A program made the translations under genes and the position numbers. From Rhodococcus opacus B4 (lineage in GTDB: Bacteria > Actinomycetota > Actinomycetes > Mycobacteriales > Mycobacteriaceae): a stretch of DNA of 64,000 nt. Under the pieces are notes generated by a model, which was not told the DNA's origin, did no database searches, and saw only the letters and a program-made list of their open reading frames with translations. Numbering within the stretch: the stretch's first letter is position 1; every line of letters starts with the position of its first letter. Below are positions 51,723 through 61,129 of this stretch, piece after piece. Location: assembly GCF_000010805.1 (NCBI RefSeq), contig NC_012522.1, forward strand, positions 434,001-498,000, in the 5' to 3' direction.

Positions 51723-54263
51723 CTACCCGTTGGCCGGGGCGAGATGCCGGCCGAGGTGTGCGGCGGTGGCGGAATCGGCCGTCGCGGCGACGGTCACCGG
51801 CTGACCCGAGGCGATGACGCGGCCGCCGTTGTCTCCGCCGCCGGGCCCGAGATCGATCATCCAGTCCGCCGCGGCGATCACCGACATGTCGTGTTCGACC
51901 AGGACGACGGTATTCTTCGCCGCGACGAGACGGCGCAGCACCACCATGAGTCGGTCCACGTCGGCGGGGTGTAATCCGGTGGTGGGTTCGTCGAGCACGT
52001 AGAGCGTGTGCCCGGATCGGATGCGCTGCAATTCGCTGGCCAGCTTGACGCGTTGCGCTTCCCCACCCGACAGCGTGGTGGCGGATTGGCCGAGCCGCAG
52101 ATATCCGAGACCTACCTCTACCAGCATGTCGAGGCTCTTCTTCGCGGCCGGGACGTGGTTCAGGAAGTCCCCGGCCTCGTCGGCGGTCATCGCGAGAACG
52201 TCGGCGATCGACCGGCCGTCGACGAGGATCTCGAGAGTCTCGGTGTTGTAGCGTGCGCCGGCGCAGACCGGGCACGGTGCGGAGGCCTCGGGGAGAAACA
52301 GCATGCCGATGGTGATCGCACCGGCGCCCTCGCACTCGTCGCATCGGCCACCGGTGACGTTGAACGAGAATCGGCCGGGGCTGTACCCGCGTTCGCGGGC
52401 GGTCGGGTGGGCAGCGAAGAGTTTCCGGATCACGTCGAAGAGTCCGGTGTAGGTTGCAAGATTCGAGCGTGGAGTCCGCCCGATCGGAGTCTGGTCCACC
52501 CGCACCAGCCGGTCGATGTGACCGAGCCCGTGCGACGACACCACCGTCGACGCGGTGGTGTCGCGGCCGTCGGCGAGGACGGCCGTGGAGTCGGCGTCGT
52601 CTCCCACTGTGTCGGGGCCGGGCTCGTCGTCGACGCCGAGGTGCTGGGCGACGACATCGGTGAGCACACGGCTGACGAGCGTGGATTTGCCCGATCCGGA
52701 CACCCCGGTGACCGCGGTGAGCACACCGAGCGGGATCCGCACGGTCAGATCCCGCAGATTGTGCATCGTGATGCCGGAGAGTTCGATCCACCTGCTCGGC
52801 TGTGCAGGCTCCGGGCGATGCTCCCGTGGTTCGAAAAGGTATCGGCGGGTGACGGATTCGGGAGTCTCCGCGAGACCGTCCACCGTGCCGCTGTAGAGCA
52901 CCCTCCCACCGTGCTCCCCCGCATCGGGACCGACGTCGACGATCCAGTCCGCCGCCCGGACGATGTCGAGGTTGTGTTCGATGACGAAGACGGAGTTGCC
53001 TGCCGCGCGAAGCCGCCGCACAGCGGCGACCAGCGCCTCGGTGTCGGCGGGGTGCAGGCCCGCGGACGGTTCGTCGAGGACGTACAGCACGCCGAACAGG
53101 CCCGACTGCAGCTGGGTGGCCAAGCGCAGGCGCTGGAGCTCTCCCGGGGACAGGGTGGTGGTCGATCGGCCGAGGCTCAGGTATCCCAGCCCGAGCTCGG
53201 ACAACCCCCGGAGTCGTCCGAGTAGGTTGTCCACCAACGCCTCCGATGCTCGATCGGTGGCGTCGTCTGCGGCGGCGTCACGGGATCCGACGGCGGCGTC
53301 GAGGGCCGTGGCCAGCTCGGACATCGGCAGTGCGGTCGCGTCGGCGATGTCGAGGCCGGCGAACCGCACGGCCAGCGCCTCCGGTCGCAGCCGCTTGCCG
53401 TCGCAGGCGCTGCAGGGGCGGGAGAGCAGATACCTCGAGACCTTCGCCCTCTGGGTTGCGCTCTTCGTCGTCGCGAAGGTGTGCAGGACGTAGGTGCGGG
53501 CGCTCGAGAACGTTCCCTGGTAGTCGCGCACCATCTTGCCCGGGTCGCGGATCGGTGACACCGTGACCGTGGGCTGCTCGTCGGTGGTGAGGATCCACTC
53601 ACGTTGGTGTGCAGGGAGTTCCGACCAGGGGCGGTCCACATCGATCCCGAGGGTGTCGAGGATGTCGCGGTAGTTCTTTCCCAGCCAGGCACCGGGCCAC
53701 GCGGCGACGGCACCGTCGCGGATACTGCGGCTCGGGTCCGGGACCAGGGCGTCGACGTCGACGTCGTGGGTGCGGCCGAGGCCGTGGCAGGTCGGGCATC
53801 CTCCTTCCGGTGTGTTGGGAGAGAAGGCGTTCGAGTCGAGTTCGGCGGCGTCCGGCGGGTAGGTGCCGGCCCGGGAGAACAGCATTCGCAGCACGTTGGA
53901 GATGTGGGTCAGTGTGCCGACCGACGATCTGGCGGAGGTGTGGCCGCGGGCCTGCTGCAACGCGACCGCCGGTGGAAGTCCGGTGATGTCCCCCACCCGG
54001 GGCGCTCCGACCTGATCCATCAGGCGCCGTGCGTACGGGGTGACGGACTCGAGGAAGCGTCGTTGCGCTTCGGCGTAGATGGTGCCGAAGGCCAACGACG
54101 ACTTGCCCGATCCCGACACACCGGTGAAGGCGACGATGCAGTCCCGGGGAATGAACACGTCGACATGGGCGAGGTTGTGCTCGCTGGCATCGAACACTTC
54201 GATGCCCGCGAATTCCCGGGCGGGTGATGGTTCGGCCGGCGGTCCGGGATCGGGGGTGGGCAC
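51723..54263 (-). CDS. UvrA-like ABC ATPase (short, drug-resistance type)
   Basis: 846 residues from GTG 54263 (TGGAG upstream). Two ABC halves of UvrA type: Walker A GVSGSGKSSLAFGT and GVSGSGKSTLVSRV, signatures LSPGELQR and LSGGEAQR, Walker B YVLDEPSAGLHP and YVLDEPTTGLHP. Zinc-finger cysteines are present (CPTCHGLG, CSACDGKR, CDECEGAG, CPVCAGAR). It is about 100 residues shorter than repair UvrA and resembles the UvrA2/DrrC group linked to DNA-binding drug resistance. Confidence 0.85.
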   Translation of the reverse strand: MPTPDPGPPAEPSPAREFAGIEVFDASEHNLAHVDVFIPRDCIVAFTGVSGSGKSSLAFGTIYAEAQRRFLESVTPYARRLMDQVGAPRVGDITGLPPAVALQQARGHTSARSSVGTLTHISNVLRMLFSRAGTYPPDAAELDSNAFSPNTPEGGCPTCHGLGRTHDVDVDALVPDPSRSIRDGAVAAWPGAWLGKNYRDILDTLGIDVDRPWSELPAHQREWILTTDEQPTVTVSPIRDPGKMVRDYQGTFSSARTYVLHTFATTKSATQRAKVSRYLLSRPCSACDGKRLRPEALAVRFAGLDIADATALPMSELATALDAAVGSRDAAADDATDRASEALVDNLLGRLRGLSELGLGYLSLGRSTTTLSPGELQRLRLATQLQSGLFGVLYVLDEPSAGLHPADTEALVAAVRRLRAAGNSVFVIEHNLDIVRAADWIVDVGPDAGEHGGRVLYSGTVDGLAETPESVTRRYLFEPREHRPEPAQPSRWIELSGITMHNLRDLTVRIPLGVLTAVTGVSGSGKSTLVSRVLTDVVAQHLGVDDEPGPDTVGDDADSTAVLADGRDTTASTVVSSHGLGHIDRLVRVDQTPIGRTPRSNLATYTGLFDVIRKLFAAHPTARERGYSPGRFSFNVTGGRCDECEGAGAITIGMLFLPEASAPCPVCAGARYNTETLEILVDGRSIADVLAMTADEAGDFLNHVPAAKKSLDMLVEVGLGYLRLGQSATTLSGGEAQRVKLASELQRIRSGHTLYVLDEPTTGLHPADVDRLMVVLRRLVAAKNTVVLVEHDMSVIAAADWMIDLGPGGGDNGGRVIASGQPVTVAATADSATAAHLGRHLAPANG

Positions 54264-54351
54264 GATTGCTCCAGGTGTCGGTGGGTGCTCGGGCAGGTCG
54301 GGTCCAGTCTTCCTCGAGGGGTACGACCACGTGTCCCGGTGGTGGATCCGG

Positions 54352-55518
54352 TCAGACGATGTTCGTCTCGCCCGCGCCGATACTGCTCTGAGCAAAGCGG
54401 CCCAGGGCGAACGAGCTGATGTCGTAGCCGGGCTCCCTGCCGTGGTAGAGATCGCGCACGATCTCGCCGGTCGCCGGTCCCATCAGGAAGCCGTGGCCGG
54501 AGTAGCCGGTCGCGATGAGCAGGCCGTCGACCTCGGTGGAACGGTCGATGATCTGATTGCGGTCGGGGGTGACCTCGTAGAGTCCGGCCCACCCGGTACT
54601 GATGCCGTAGTCCAGAACAGCCGGCACCCGGGTCTCGGCGATCGCGCCGAGTCCCATCAGCCAGTCCTCGAGTTCGAACTCGAGATTGAATCCCGCGGGC
54701 TCATTCGGGTCGGACCAGCCCAGGAGCAGGCCTTTGCCTTCCGGGTGGAAGTAGAAGTTCGACGGGAAGTCGATGGTCAGCGACGGTGAGGATTCGGGTA
54801 GCTCGGAGAGCGGCTCGGTGAACGCGATCTGCCGGCGGACGGGAACGACCGGGATGTTCACCCCGACCATGGCGCCGATCTCCGCCGACCACGCTCCGGC
54901 GGCGCAGACCACGGTGCCCGTCGCGATACGTCCGCGTTCGGTGACGACGGCGGCAATGGTGCCGCCCGTGCTCTCGATGTCGGTGACCGCGCAGTGCCGG
55001 ACGATGCGGGCACCGTGGCGGCGGGCGGCCGCGGCGTACCCCATCACCACCGATTCCGGGGTGGCCTTGCCGTCTTGCGGTGACCAGGAGGCGGCGAGGA
55101 GTCCGTCGGTATTGATGAGCGGTGAGATCTTCTGCGCTTCCTCGGGGGTAATCATGCGGCTCGGAACGCCGTGCCGGTTCTGCAGTGCAACGCTTTCGGT
55201 GAAGATGTCGACGTTCTCCTGGTCCGAGAGGAGATAGAGGTAGCCGTCGCGACTGAAGTCGATCTCTTGGTGGTACTCCTGCGCGAACCGCGAATACACC
55301 TCGAGGCCGCGCAGACCGATCGCGATGTTGGCCTCGTTGCTGAAGGAGGCGCGAACACCGCCGGCGGCCTTGCACGTCGAACCGCAGGCCAACTCGTCCT
55401 TTTCCAGCAGGACGACATCGGAGACCCCGGATTCGGCGAGGTGGAACGCGATACTGGCGCCGATGACGCCGCCGCCGATCACGACGACGGACGCTTGCCC
55501 GGGAAGTTCCTTGCTCAT
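54352..55518 (-). CDS. FAD-dependent amine/amino-acid oxidase (DAO family)
   Basis: 388 residues. FAD motif SVVVIGGGVIGASIAFHLA, the second contact GSTCKAAGGVRASFSNEANI, and the C-terminal GLLIATGYSGHGFLMGPATG typical of sarcosine/pipecolate oxidase relatives. It likely oxidises a secondary or alpha-amine. As the last gene of the 2-aminoadipate operon it could be an L-pipecolate oxidase feeding 2-aminoadipate semialdehyde into the pathway. This substrate is inference. Confidence 0.8.
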   Translation of the reverse strand: MSKELPGQASVVVIGGGVIGASIAFHLAESGVSDVVLLEKDELACGSTCKAAGGVRASFSNEANIAIGLRGLEVYSRFAQEYHQEIDFSRDGYLYLLSDQENVDIFTESVALQNRHGVPSRMITPEEAQKISPLINTDGLLAASWSPQDGKATPESVVMGYAAAARRHGARIVRHCAVTDIESTGGTIAAVVTERGRIATGTVVCAAGAWSAEIGAMVGVNIPVVPVRRQIAFTEPLSELPESSPSLTIDFPSNFYFHPEGKGLLLGWSDPNEPAGFNLEFELEDWLMGLGAIAETRVPAVLDYGISTGWAGLYEVTPDRNQIIDRSTEVDGLLIATGYSGHGFLMGPATGEIVRDLYHGREPGYDISSFALGRFAQSSIGAGETNIV

Positions 55519-55566
55519 GTCGCCCTCTTCTTTCCTTCGAGAGTAGTGAAGTTGTGCCCGGACCGG

Positions 55567-56715
55567 TCAGAACGCGGCGTTCCGGGGAGCGCGTCCGCGC
55601 AAGACCATGGCTTCGCGCACGCGCTCCTGGGCGGTAGTGCGGGCCACCTCGTGGGTGGTCCGGCCTTGCGCCTTCGACGCTTCGAGGGTGTCGATGGTGC
55701 TGGCGCGCAGCGTGTTCGAAATGTTGTCGAACACAGCTGCCGGTTCGGGACGGATTCCGGAGAAGCGGGCATCCATCGCCACGGCTGCGGCGACCACACC
55801 ACCGGCGTTGGCGATGAAGTCCGGAACCACGGTCACGCCGCGGTCGAACAGCACCGCCTGCGCTTCGGGGGTGCTCGGCAGGTTCGCGCCTTCGACGACG
55901 ATCCTGGCGGGCAGGGTCCGGGCGAGATCGGTGTCGATGACATCCTGCAACGCGGCGGGGATCAGGATGTCCGCGGTCACCGAGAGTTCTTCCCCGGCGG
56001 CGAGTGGCTTGGCGTCGGAGTAGTGGTCGACCAGGGCATCCCCGAACTGCTCACGGAGCGTGAGTAGCTCGGCGACATCGAGTCCGTCCGGATTGTGAAT
56101 GCCACCCCGCGATGTGGAGACGGCGACGGCGGTGGCGCCCAGTTCGGCGAGACGTTTCGCGCTCGCCGCTCCGACCGCTCCGAAGCCTTGGATCGATACG
56201 CTGAGCGACCCGGTGGACAGGCCGAGGGTTTGCGCGGCGGCGTCTGCGGATTCGGCGACTCCGTGGCCGGTGACCCCGAGCTGGTCGTATGGGAGGCCGC
56301 CGAGCGCGTGTGGGGTGCCCACGGCGCCGCCGCGCCCACCGACCTCGTCGAGCATGATCGCGGCGTCCTTCTCGGTCAGTCCGACGTCGAGCCCGAAGAC
56401 GTACTCCTCGGGGACCTCGTTGCGCAGTGCCCGGACGAACGCACGCAGCACCGCTTCCTTGGAAGAGGCGGTCGGGTCGGCCCAGATCCCGGCCTTGGCG
56501 CCGCCGTAGAAGAGGTCGACCCCGGCCCATTTCCAGGTCATGTTGCGGGCCAGCCGGGCGACCTCGCCGACGCTGACGGTGGTGGACATGCGGGTGCCGC
56601 CCTTGCCCATTCCGCGGGCGGTGTTGTCGATGACGAGAACGCCGCGCATGCCGGTGCGGGAGTCGGAGACGCACACGACCTTCTCCGGGCCCCATTCGTC
56701 GATCAGTTCGAACAT
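55567..56715 (-). CDS. Glu/Leu/Phe/Val-type amino-acid dehydrogenase
   Basis: 382 residues. The substrate-side lysine lies in FYGGAKAGIWADP, the catalytic Asp region follows, and the NAD(P) motif is IQGFGAVGAASAKRLAE. It deaminates an amino acid oxidatively to the 2-oxo acid. Between an ALDH7-type enzyme and the DAO-family oxidase, with the 2-oxoadipate decarboxylase two genes upstream, the likely substrate is 2-aminoadipate, taking the place of the aminotransferase used in Pseudomonas. The substrate is inferred. Confidence 0.8.
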   Translation of the reverse strand: MFELIDEWGPEKVVCVSDSRTGMRGVLVIDNTARGMGKGGTRMSTTVSVGEVARLARNMTWKWAGVDLFYGGAKAGIWADPTASSKEAVLRAFVRALRNEVPEEYVFGLDVGLTEKDAAIMLDEVGGRGGAVGTPHALGGLPYDQLGVTGHGVAESADAAAQTLGLSTGSLSVSIQGFGAVGAASAKRLAELGATAVAVSTSRGGIHNPDGLDVAELLTLREQFGDALVDHYSDAKPLAAGEELSVTADILIPAALQDVIDTDLARTLPARIVVEGANLPSTPEAQAVLFDRGVTVVPDFIANAGGVVAAAVAMDARFSGIRPEPAAVFDNISNTLRASTIDTLEASKAQGRTTHEVARTTAQERVREAMVLRGRAPRNAAF

Positions 56716-56748
56716 CGTCGTTGCTCCTCGTGCGATTCGATGGGGGTG

Positions 56749-58305
56749 TCAGCCGAAGTTGACGCCCTGAGCCAGGGGCAGCTCGCGCGAGTAGTTGATG
56801 GTGTTGGTGGCCCGGCGCATGTAGGCGCGCCAGGCGTCGGAGCCGGATTCGCGGCCGCCGCCGGTGGTCTTCTCGCCGCCGAATGCGCCGCCGATCTCGG
56901 CGCCGGAGGTGCCGATGTTGACGTTGACGATGCCGCAGTCCGAGCCGTCAGCGGCGATGAACCGCTCGGCCTCACGCTGGTCGGTGGTGAAGATCGACGA
57001 CGACAGGCCCTGCGGGACGTCGTTGTGCAGGGCGATCGCCTCCTCGAACGTGTCGTAGGTCAGCACGTAGAGGATCGGGGCGAAGGTTTCGTCCCGGACG
57101 ATGTCGGACTGGGCGGGCATCCGCACGATCGCCGGTTCGACGTAGTACGAGTTGTCGCTGCTCGGCCGGCGGGCGCCGCCGGCGAGGATCTGCCCGCCTT
57201 GCGCGACGGCCTTGTCGAGGGCTTCGGTCATGTTGGCGTGGGACTTGCCGTCGATCAGCGGGCCCACGAGGGTGCCGTCGGCGAACGGGTCACCGATCGG
57301 CAGGCGTCGGTACACCTCGCAGATGCGGCCGACGAGTTCGTCGGCGATGTCCCGGTGCACGATGATGCGGCGCATCGAGGTGCAGCGCTGACCGGCGGTG
57401 CCGGCGGCGGCGAAGACGATGCCGCGGGTAGCGAGGTCGAGGTCCGCGGACGGGGTGACGATCGCAGCGTTGTTGCCGCCGAGCTCGAGGATGGCACGGC
57501 CGAAGCGGGCGGCGACGCGCGGTGCGATCTGCTCCCCCATCCGCTCGGACCCGGTGGCGGAGATCAACGGCACCTTCGGGCTGTCGATCAGGGCCTGGGT
57601 GTCCGCGGCGGACGCGGAGACGAGGACGTTCAGGTTGGCCGGGGCACCCGATTCTCTTGCGGCACGGTCGAACAGTGCCGAGCAGGCGGCGGCGGTGAGG
57701 GTGGTCAGCTGCGCCGGCTTCCAGATCACCGCATCCCCGCAGACGATGGCCAGGGCCAGGTTCCAGGACCACACCGCGGCCGGGAAGTTGAATGCGGAGA
57801 CGACACCGACGACGCCGAGCGGGTGCCAGGTCTCCATCAGGCGGTGGCCGGGACGCTCCGAGGGCATGGTGCGCCCGTCCAGCTGCCGGGACAGACCGAC
57901 CGCGAAGTCGCAGATGTCGATCATTTCCTGAACCTCGCCGAGGGCCTCCGAGCGGATCTTGCCGACCTCGATGCTGATCAGGTTGGCGACGTCGTCCTTG
58001 TGTTCGGTGAGCAGTTCGCCGAGGCATTTGATCAGGAATCCGCGGACCGGGCCGGGAACGGTGCGCCACCGCAGGAACGCGTCGTGCGCGGCGTCGATCG
58101 CGGCTTCGACGTCGGCGGCTCCGGCGGCGGGGTAGTCGAACAGGGCCTCGCCGGTGACCGGGGTGCGGGCGGTGACGGTGTTCGTCGCTCCGGTGGTGTC
58201 GAGGACGGCCGGGTCGACCCCACATCGCTGCAGGCTGGTGCGTGCGAGAGTACGCAATTCGTCGGTGGTGGGCAGGGCGATGGTGTCGGCGACGGCGGTG
58301 CTCAT
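56749..58305 (-). CDS. ALDH7-type aldehyde dehydrogenase (2-aminoadipate semialdehyde dehydrogenase)
   Basis: 518 residues. The NAD fold, the catalytic Cys in GTAGQRCTSMRR and the Glu in LELGGNNAAI are present. The C-terminal signature GGEKTTGGGRESGSDAW with NTINYSRELPLAQG is the hallmark of the antiquitin/AmaB group. That group oxidises 2-aminoadipate 6-semialdehyde to 2-aminoadipate in lysine breakdown. It begins directly at the end of the HglS-like gene (TAA then ATG), so the two are coupled. Confidence 0.88.
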   Translation of the reverse strand: MSTAVADTIALPTTDELRTLARTSLQRCGVDPAVLDTTGATNTVTARTPVTGEALFDYPAAGAADVEAAIDAAHDAFLRWRTVPGPVRGFLIKCLGELLTEHKDDVANLISIEVGKIRSEALGEVQEMIDICDFAVGLSRQLDGRTMPSERPGHRLMETWHPLGVVGVVSAFNFPAAVWSWNLALAIVCGDAVIWKPAQLTTLTAAACSALFDRAARESGAPANLNVLVSASAADTQALIDSPKVPLISATGSERMGEQIAPRVAARFGRAILELGGNNAAIVTPSADLDLATRGIVFAAAGTAGQRCTSMRRIIVHRDIADELVGRICEVYRRLPIGDPFADGTLVGPLIDGKSHANMTEALDKAVAQGGQILAGGARRPSSDNSYYVEPAIVRMPAQSDIVRDETFAPILYVLTYDTFEEAIALHNDVPQGLSSSIFTTDQREAERFIAADGSDCGIVNVNIGTSGAEIGGAFGGEKTTGGGRESGSDAWRAYMRRATNTINYSRELPLAQGVNFG

Positions 58306-59754
58306 TTACTTGACTCCTCGGGTAGCGATGGGTGCAGGTACGTCGATGGGTCCGCGGATTCCCAATTGGCTGGCAACGTGATCGAGGGATACGCGGCGGA
58401 TCCCGTCGTAGAGCGCGTACGGGTCGTGCAGTGTGCGGCCGAGAACTCCTTCCATCCAGGCGGCGTCGATGTCGGTCATCGACTGGGTGGTGTCCTTGTG
58501 GCCGTCCGAGGTCAGGTTGGACTGGAAGATCCCGGCCGCGGATTTCGGCAGGAAGTCCTCGTAGACGATCGGCTCCGGGCGGACCCAGCCCTGATCGATC
58601 AGATCCTGGAGTGATCGTCCGGGCACCGTGCCGTTGCGTTGCTTGTCGGTGTCGACCCGATAGGTGAAGTAGGCGAGATCGTGCAGGGCGAGCCCCTGTT
58701 CGGTGGCGGGCACCTGTTGGTTCCACAGCGCCGCAGCGATCTCGTTGCGTACCTCGGCCGACACCGGCGCGGTCGCTGCCGCCTCCCTGACGGCCTGCTC
58801 GATCTCGCCGGTCAAGCGGTCGTAGACCTCGCGGCCGCGGACGGTGGCGGCGATGCCGCGGGCCTCGACCTCACCGAAACGCACTCGCAGTGAACCCTTT
58901 TCGACACTGCCGTCGGCCTCGCGGAACACCCGTGGTTCGGCGAGAGCCCGGAACGAGGTCTGCCGCAGCAACAGATCCGGACCGGCCCATCGCGGCGGAC
59001 CCTGGATCGTGTCGATCATGTCGATCCGGCGACGCTCCATGCGGGCGTAGAGGTCGTCGATGTCGAGTACGCGCGGGGTGAGGTGGTTGATGTGTGTGCT
59101 GGTGACTCCACCGATATCGGCGGCCACCGAGGACACCTGCTCGAGTTCGCGGTACCAGGCGCGGTCGACAGCCTCGGTGGACAGTTTGAATGCCGCAGTG
59201 GCCAACGTCAGGAACATCTCGGCGTCACCGGAATTGAGCCCCCGGTACTCGGTGGCCCGGTCGGCGAGGACCAGCAGTTCGGCGGTGAACAGCCTGCGCT
59301 GGGCGAGGAAGCTTTCGAGGCGTTGCTGCAGCTCGGCGCTGAAGAAGCGGCGATCCGAGGGCACCAGCATGGAGGTGAACACCCGGAAGGGGTTGCGGGC
59401 CAGTTCGTCCGGGTCCGTCGGCCGGAAGGCGGTCGAGACGACCGGAACCGAACTGGCAGCGGCCTCGCGCAGGTCGTAGAACCCGACCGGGTACATGCCC
59501 ATGGCCGCGAACACGCGGGCGACCTGGGCCATCTCCTGGGGGGTGCCCACTCGGATGGCTCCGTGACGTTCGGCGGTGATCCGGGCGGTCGAACCCAGCC
59601 GTTGTGCGCCCGCACCGAGATTCGACAGCACGGTGTCGTTGACGGCCCGCGACACCTCGAGCAACGCGGTGTAGGCGGGAACTTCCTTCCCGTACAGATG
59701 CGAGAGTCGGCGAGCGAACTCGGCGCGCAGTTCCCACTGCTGGGTGATCGGCAT
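58306..59754 (-). CDS. hglS: DUF1338 protein, HglS-like 2-oxoadipate dioxygenase/decarboxylase
   Basis: 482 residues from ATG 59754 (TGGAG 9 bases upstream). The DUF1338 fold is recognised by GMYPVGFYDLREAA, THINHLTPRVLDIDDLY (metal His) and the conserved YEDFLPKSAAGIFQSNL. In Pseudomonas putida HglS converts 2-oxoadipate to D-2-hydroxyglutarate, with CO2 release, using Fe(II). It is first in the operon, divergent from a LysR regulator. Confidence 0.85.
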   Translation of the reverse strand: MPITQQWELRAEFARRLSHLYGKEVPAYTALLEVSRAVNDTVLSNLGAGAQRLGSTARITAERHGAIRVGTPQEMAQVARVFAAMGMYPVGFYDLREAAASSVPVVSTAFRPTDPDELARNPFRVFTSMLVPSDRRFFSAELQQRLESFLAQRRLFTAELLVLADRATEYRGLNSGDAEMFLTLATAAFKLSTEAVDRAWYRELEQVSSVAADIGGVTSTHINHLTPRVLDIDDLYARMERRRIDMIDTIQGPPRWAGPDLLLRQTSFRALAEPRVFREADGSVEKGSLRVRFGEVEARGIAATVRGREVYDRLTGEIEQAVREAAATAPVSAEVRNEIAAALWNQQVPATEQGLALHDLAYFTYRVDTDKQRNGTVPGRSLQDLIDQGWVRPEPIVYEDFLPKSAAGIFQSNLTSDGHKDTTQSMTDIDAAWMEGVLGRTLHDPYALYDGIRRVSLDHVASQLGIRGPIDVPAPIATRGVK

Positions 59755-59923
59755 GCGTGCAGCTCCAGGGTCGATGGGATCGGTTGCGAGCGAAAGTCGT
59801 AGTGTTCCGGAGGGTTTCGACGGGTGCGTCCGTTCGACGTTTCGTTCCCGCCCGTTCATCGTGGCCTGTCGGATTGAATAGCACCAGCGAAGAAAACTGT
59901 CCGCAACCGTTTAGGATCTCTAT

Positions 59924-60841
59924 ATGAATATGAGTTTGGGTCACCTCGTCACGCTCCGGGAACTGGCGCGGCGAGGAACGATGGTCGCGGTCGCCGAAGA
60001 ACTCGGCTACACCGCCGGCGCCGTATCGCAGCAGATCGCAGCGTTGGAGAAGGCCGTCGGCTCGCAACTCGTCACCAAGGTGGGTCGCAACGTCGTACTC
60101 ACCGATTCCGGCGTCGTCCTGGCCGAACACGCCGTGAAGATCCTGAGCGCAGAACAGACCGCCCTCGACGCGCTCCGCGCGGTCCACGACGACGTGGCCG
60201 CACCCCTGCTGCTCGGCACCTTCGGCAGTACCGCCGCTGCGTTGCTACCGCCGGTGGTGGCCGCCGCGCAACGCGAGTACCCGCACCTCGCCCTCAGCAG
60301 CCGCGAACTCGACGTCGACGAGGCCGCCACCGCCGTCCAGCGCGGACAGGTCGACGTCGCCTTCGGGCTGGACTATCCCAATTCGCCGATGCCCCGCACT
60401 CCGGATATCGAGATGATCACCCTCCGCAGCGAGCGATTCGGACTCGCCGTCTCGCCCGGGTCATACGGCATTCGCACCGAGTGCACCATCGATCTGTGCG
60501 AGGCCGCGGAGTGGAACTGGATCCTGCCGCCCGCGGAGACACAGTTCGGTCGCGCCATCCGAATCGCCTGCCGACAGGAGGGTTTCGAGCCGATCGCACG
60601 GCACGAGATCGTCGACACCGCCGTCTCCCTGGCGCTGGCCGCGAAGGGGTTGGGCGCGGCTCCGGTCACGGACATGATGATCAGGCTCAACAGCTCGGTA
60701 CCCATCGTCCGGGTCGACCTCGAGCAGGAGATCGGCAGGCGGATCGTGCTCCTCCGCCTCGCGCGCTCGGAGACCCGGCCCACCGTGCGGGCCGTCACCG
60801 AGATCGTGCGCGCCGTGGTGAACACGGCCGAGACGCGGTGA
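59924..60841 (+). CDS. LysR-family regulator of the 2-aminoadipate operon
   Basis: 305 residues from ATG 59924 (AGGA 7 bases upstream). The winged helix is seen in LVTLRELARRGTMVAVAEEL and YTAGAVSQQIAALEKAVGSQ. The remainder is a LysR substrate-binding domain. It is divergent from hglS with 169 bases between, the usual layout of a LysR activator with its target. A lysine-pathway intermediate is the likely effector. Confidence 0.85.
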   Translation: MNMSLGHLVTLRELARRGTMVAVAEELGYTAGAVSQQIAALEKAVGSQLVTKVGRNVVLTDSGVVLAEHAVKILSAEQTALDALRAVHDDVAAPLLLGTFGSTAAALLPPVVAAAQREYPHLALSSRELDVDEAATAVQRGQVDVAFGLDYPNSPMPRTPDIEMITLRSERFGLAVSPGSYGIRTECTIDLCEAAEWNWILPPAETQFGRAIRIACRQEGFEPIARHEIVDTAVSLALAAKGLGAAPVTDMMIRLNSSVPIVRVDLEQEIGRRIVLLRLARSETRPTVRAVTEIVRAVVNTAETR

Positions 60842-60861
60842 GGCCGCCTCGAGGAAGTAGC

Positions 60862-60887
60862 CAGGCCCCCTCAGCGGCGGAGGCCTG
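60862..60887. terminator. Hairpin after the LysR gene
   Basis: Arms CAGGCC and GGCCTG with a 14-base loop, 20 bases after the LysR stop. A weak terminator candidate. The rest of the gap up to 61130 shows no convincing gene. Confidence 0.35.
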
Positions 60888-61129
60888 CCGCGCACCGTGA
60901 TGCTCGAAAATGAAGCGCCCCAGAGTGCGACCGACGTGCAGCTCGAGCCGCTGCGCGCCCGCCGATGCGCCACAGTGCATCGCAAAGCTGGGGAAGCACG
61001 GTGTTCCCGACACCGTCTTCGCCTTCCAGATGTGGCTGTTCCGCACCGATCACGAACTAGCACCCTGGGCGGCGGCATGCGAGACACACCGCCTCCTGCC
61101 GCCGCCCCTCTTCGTGCCCGCGCCCCGGT

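Noticed and set aside
56095-58614. An 839-codon open frame on the + strand opposite the dehydrogenase genes
   Set aside because: Gly/Asp/Val-rich shadow text from high-GC third positions; the minus strand carries clear enzyme motifs throughout.
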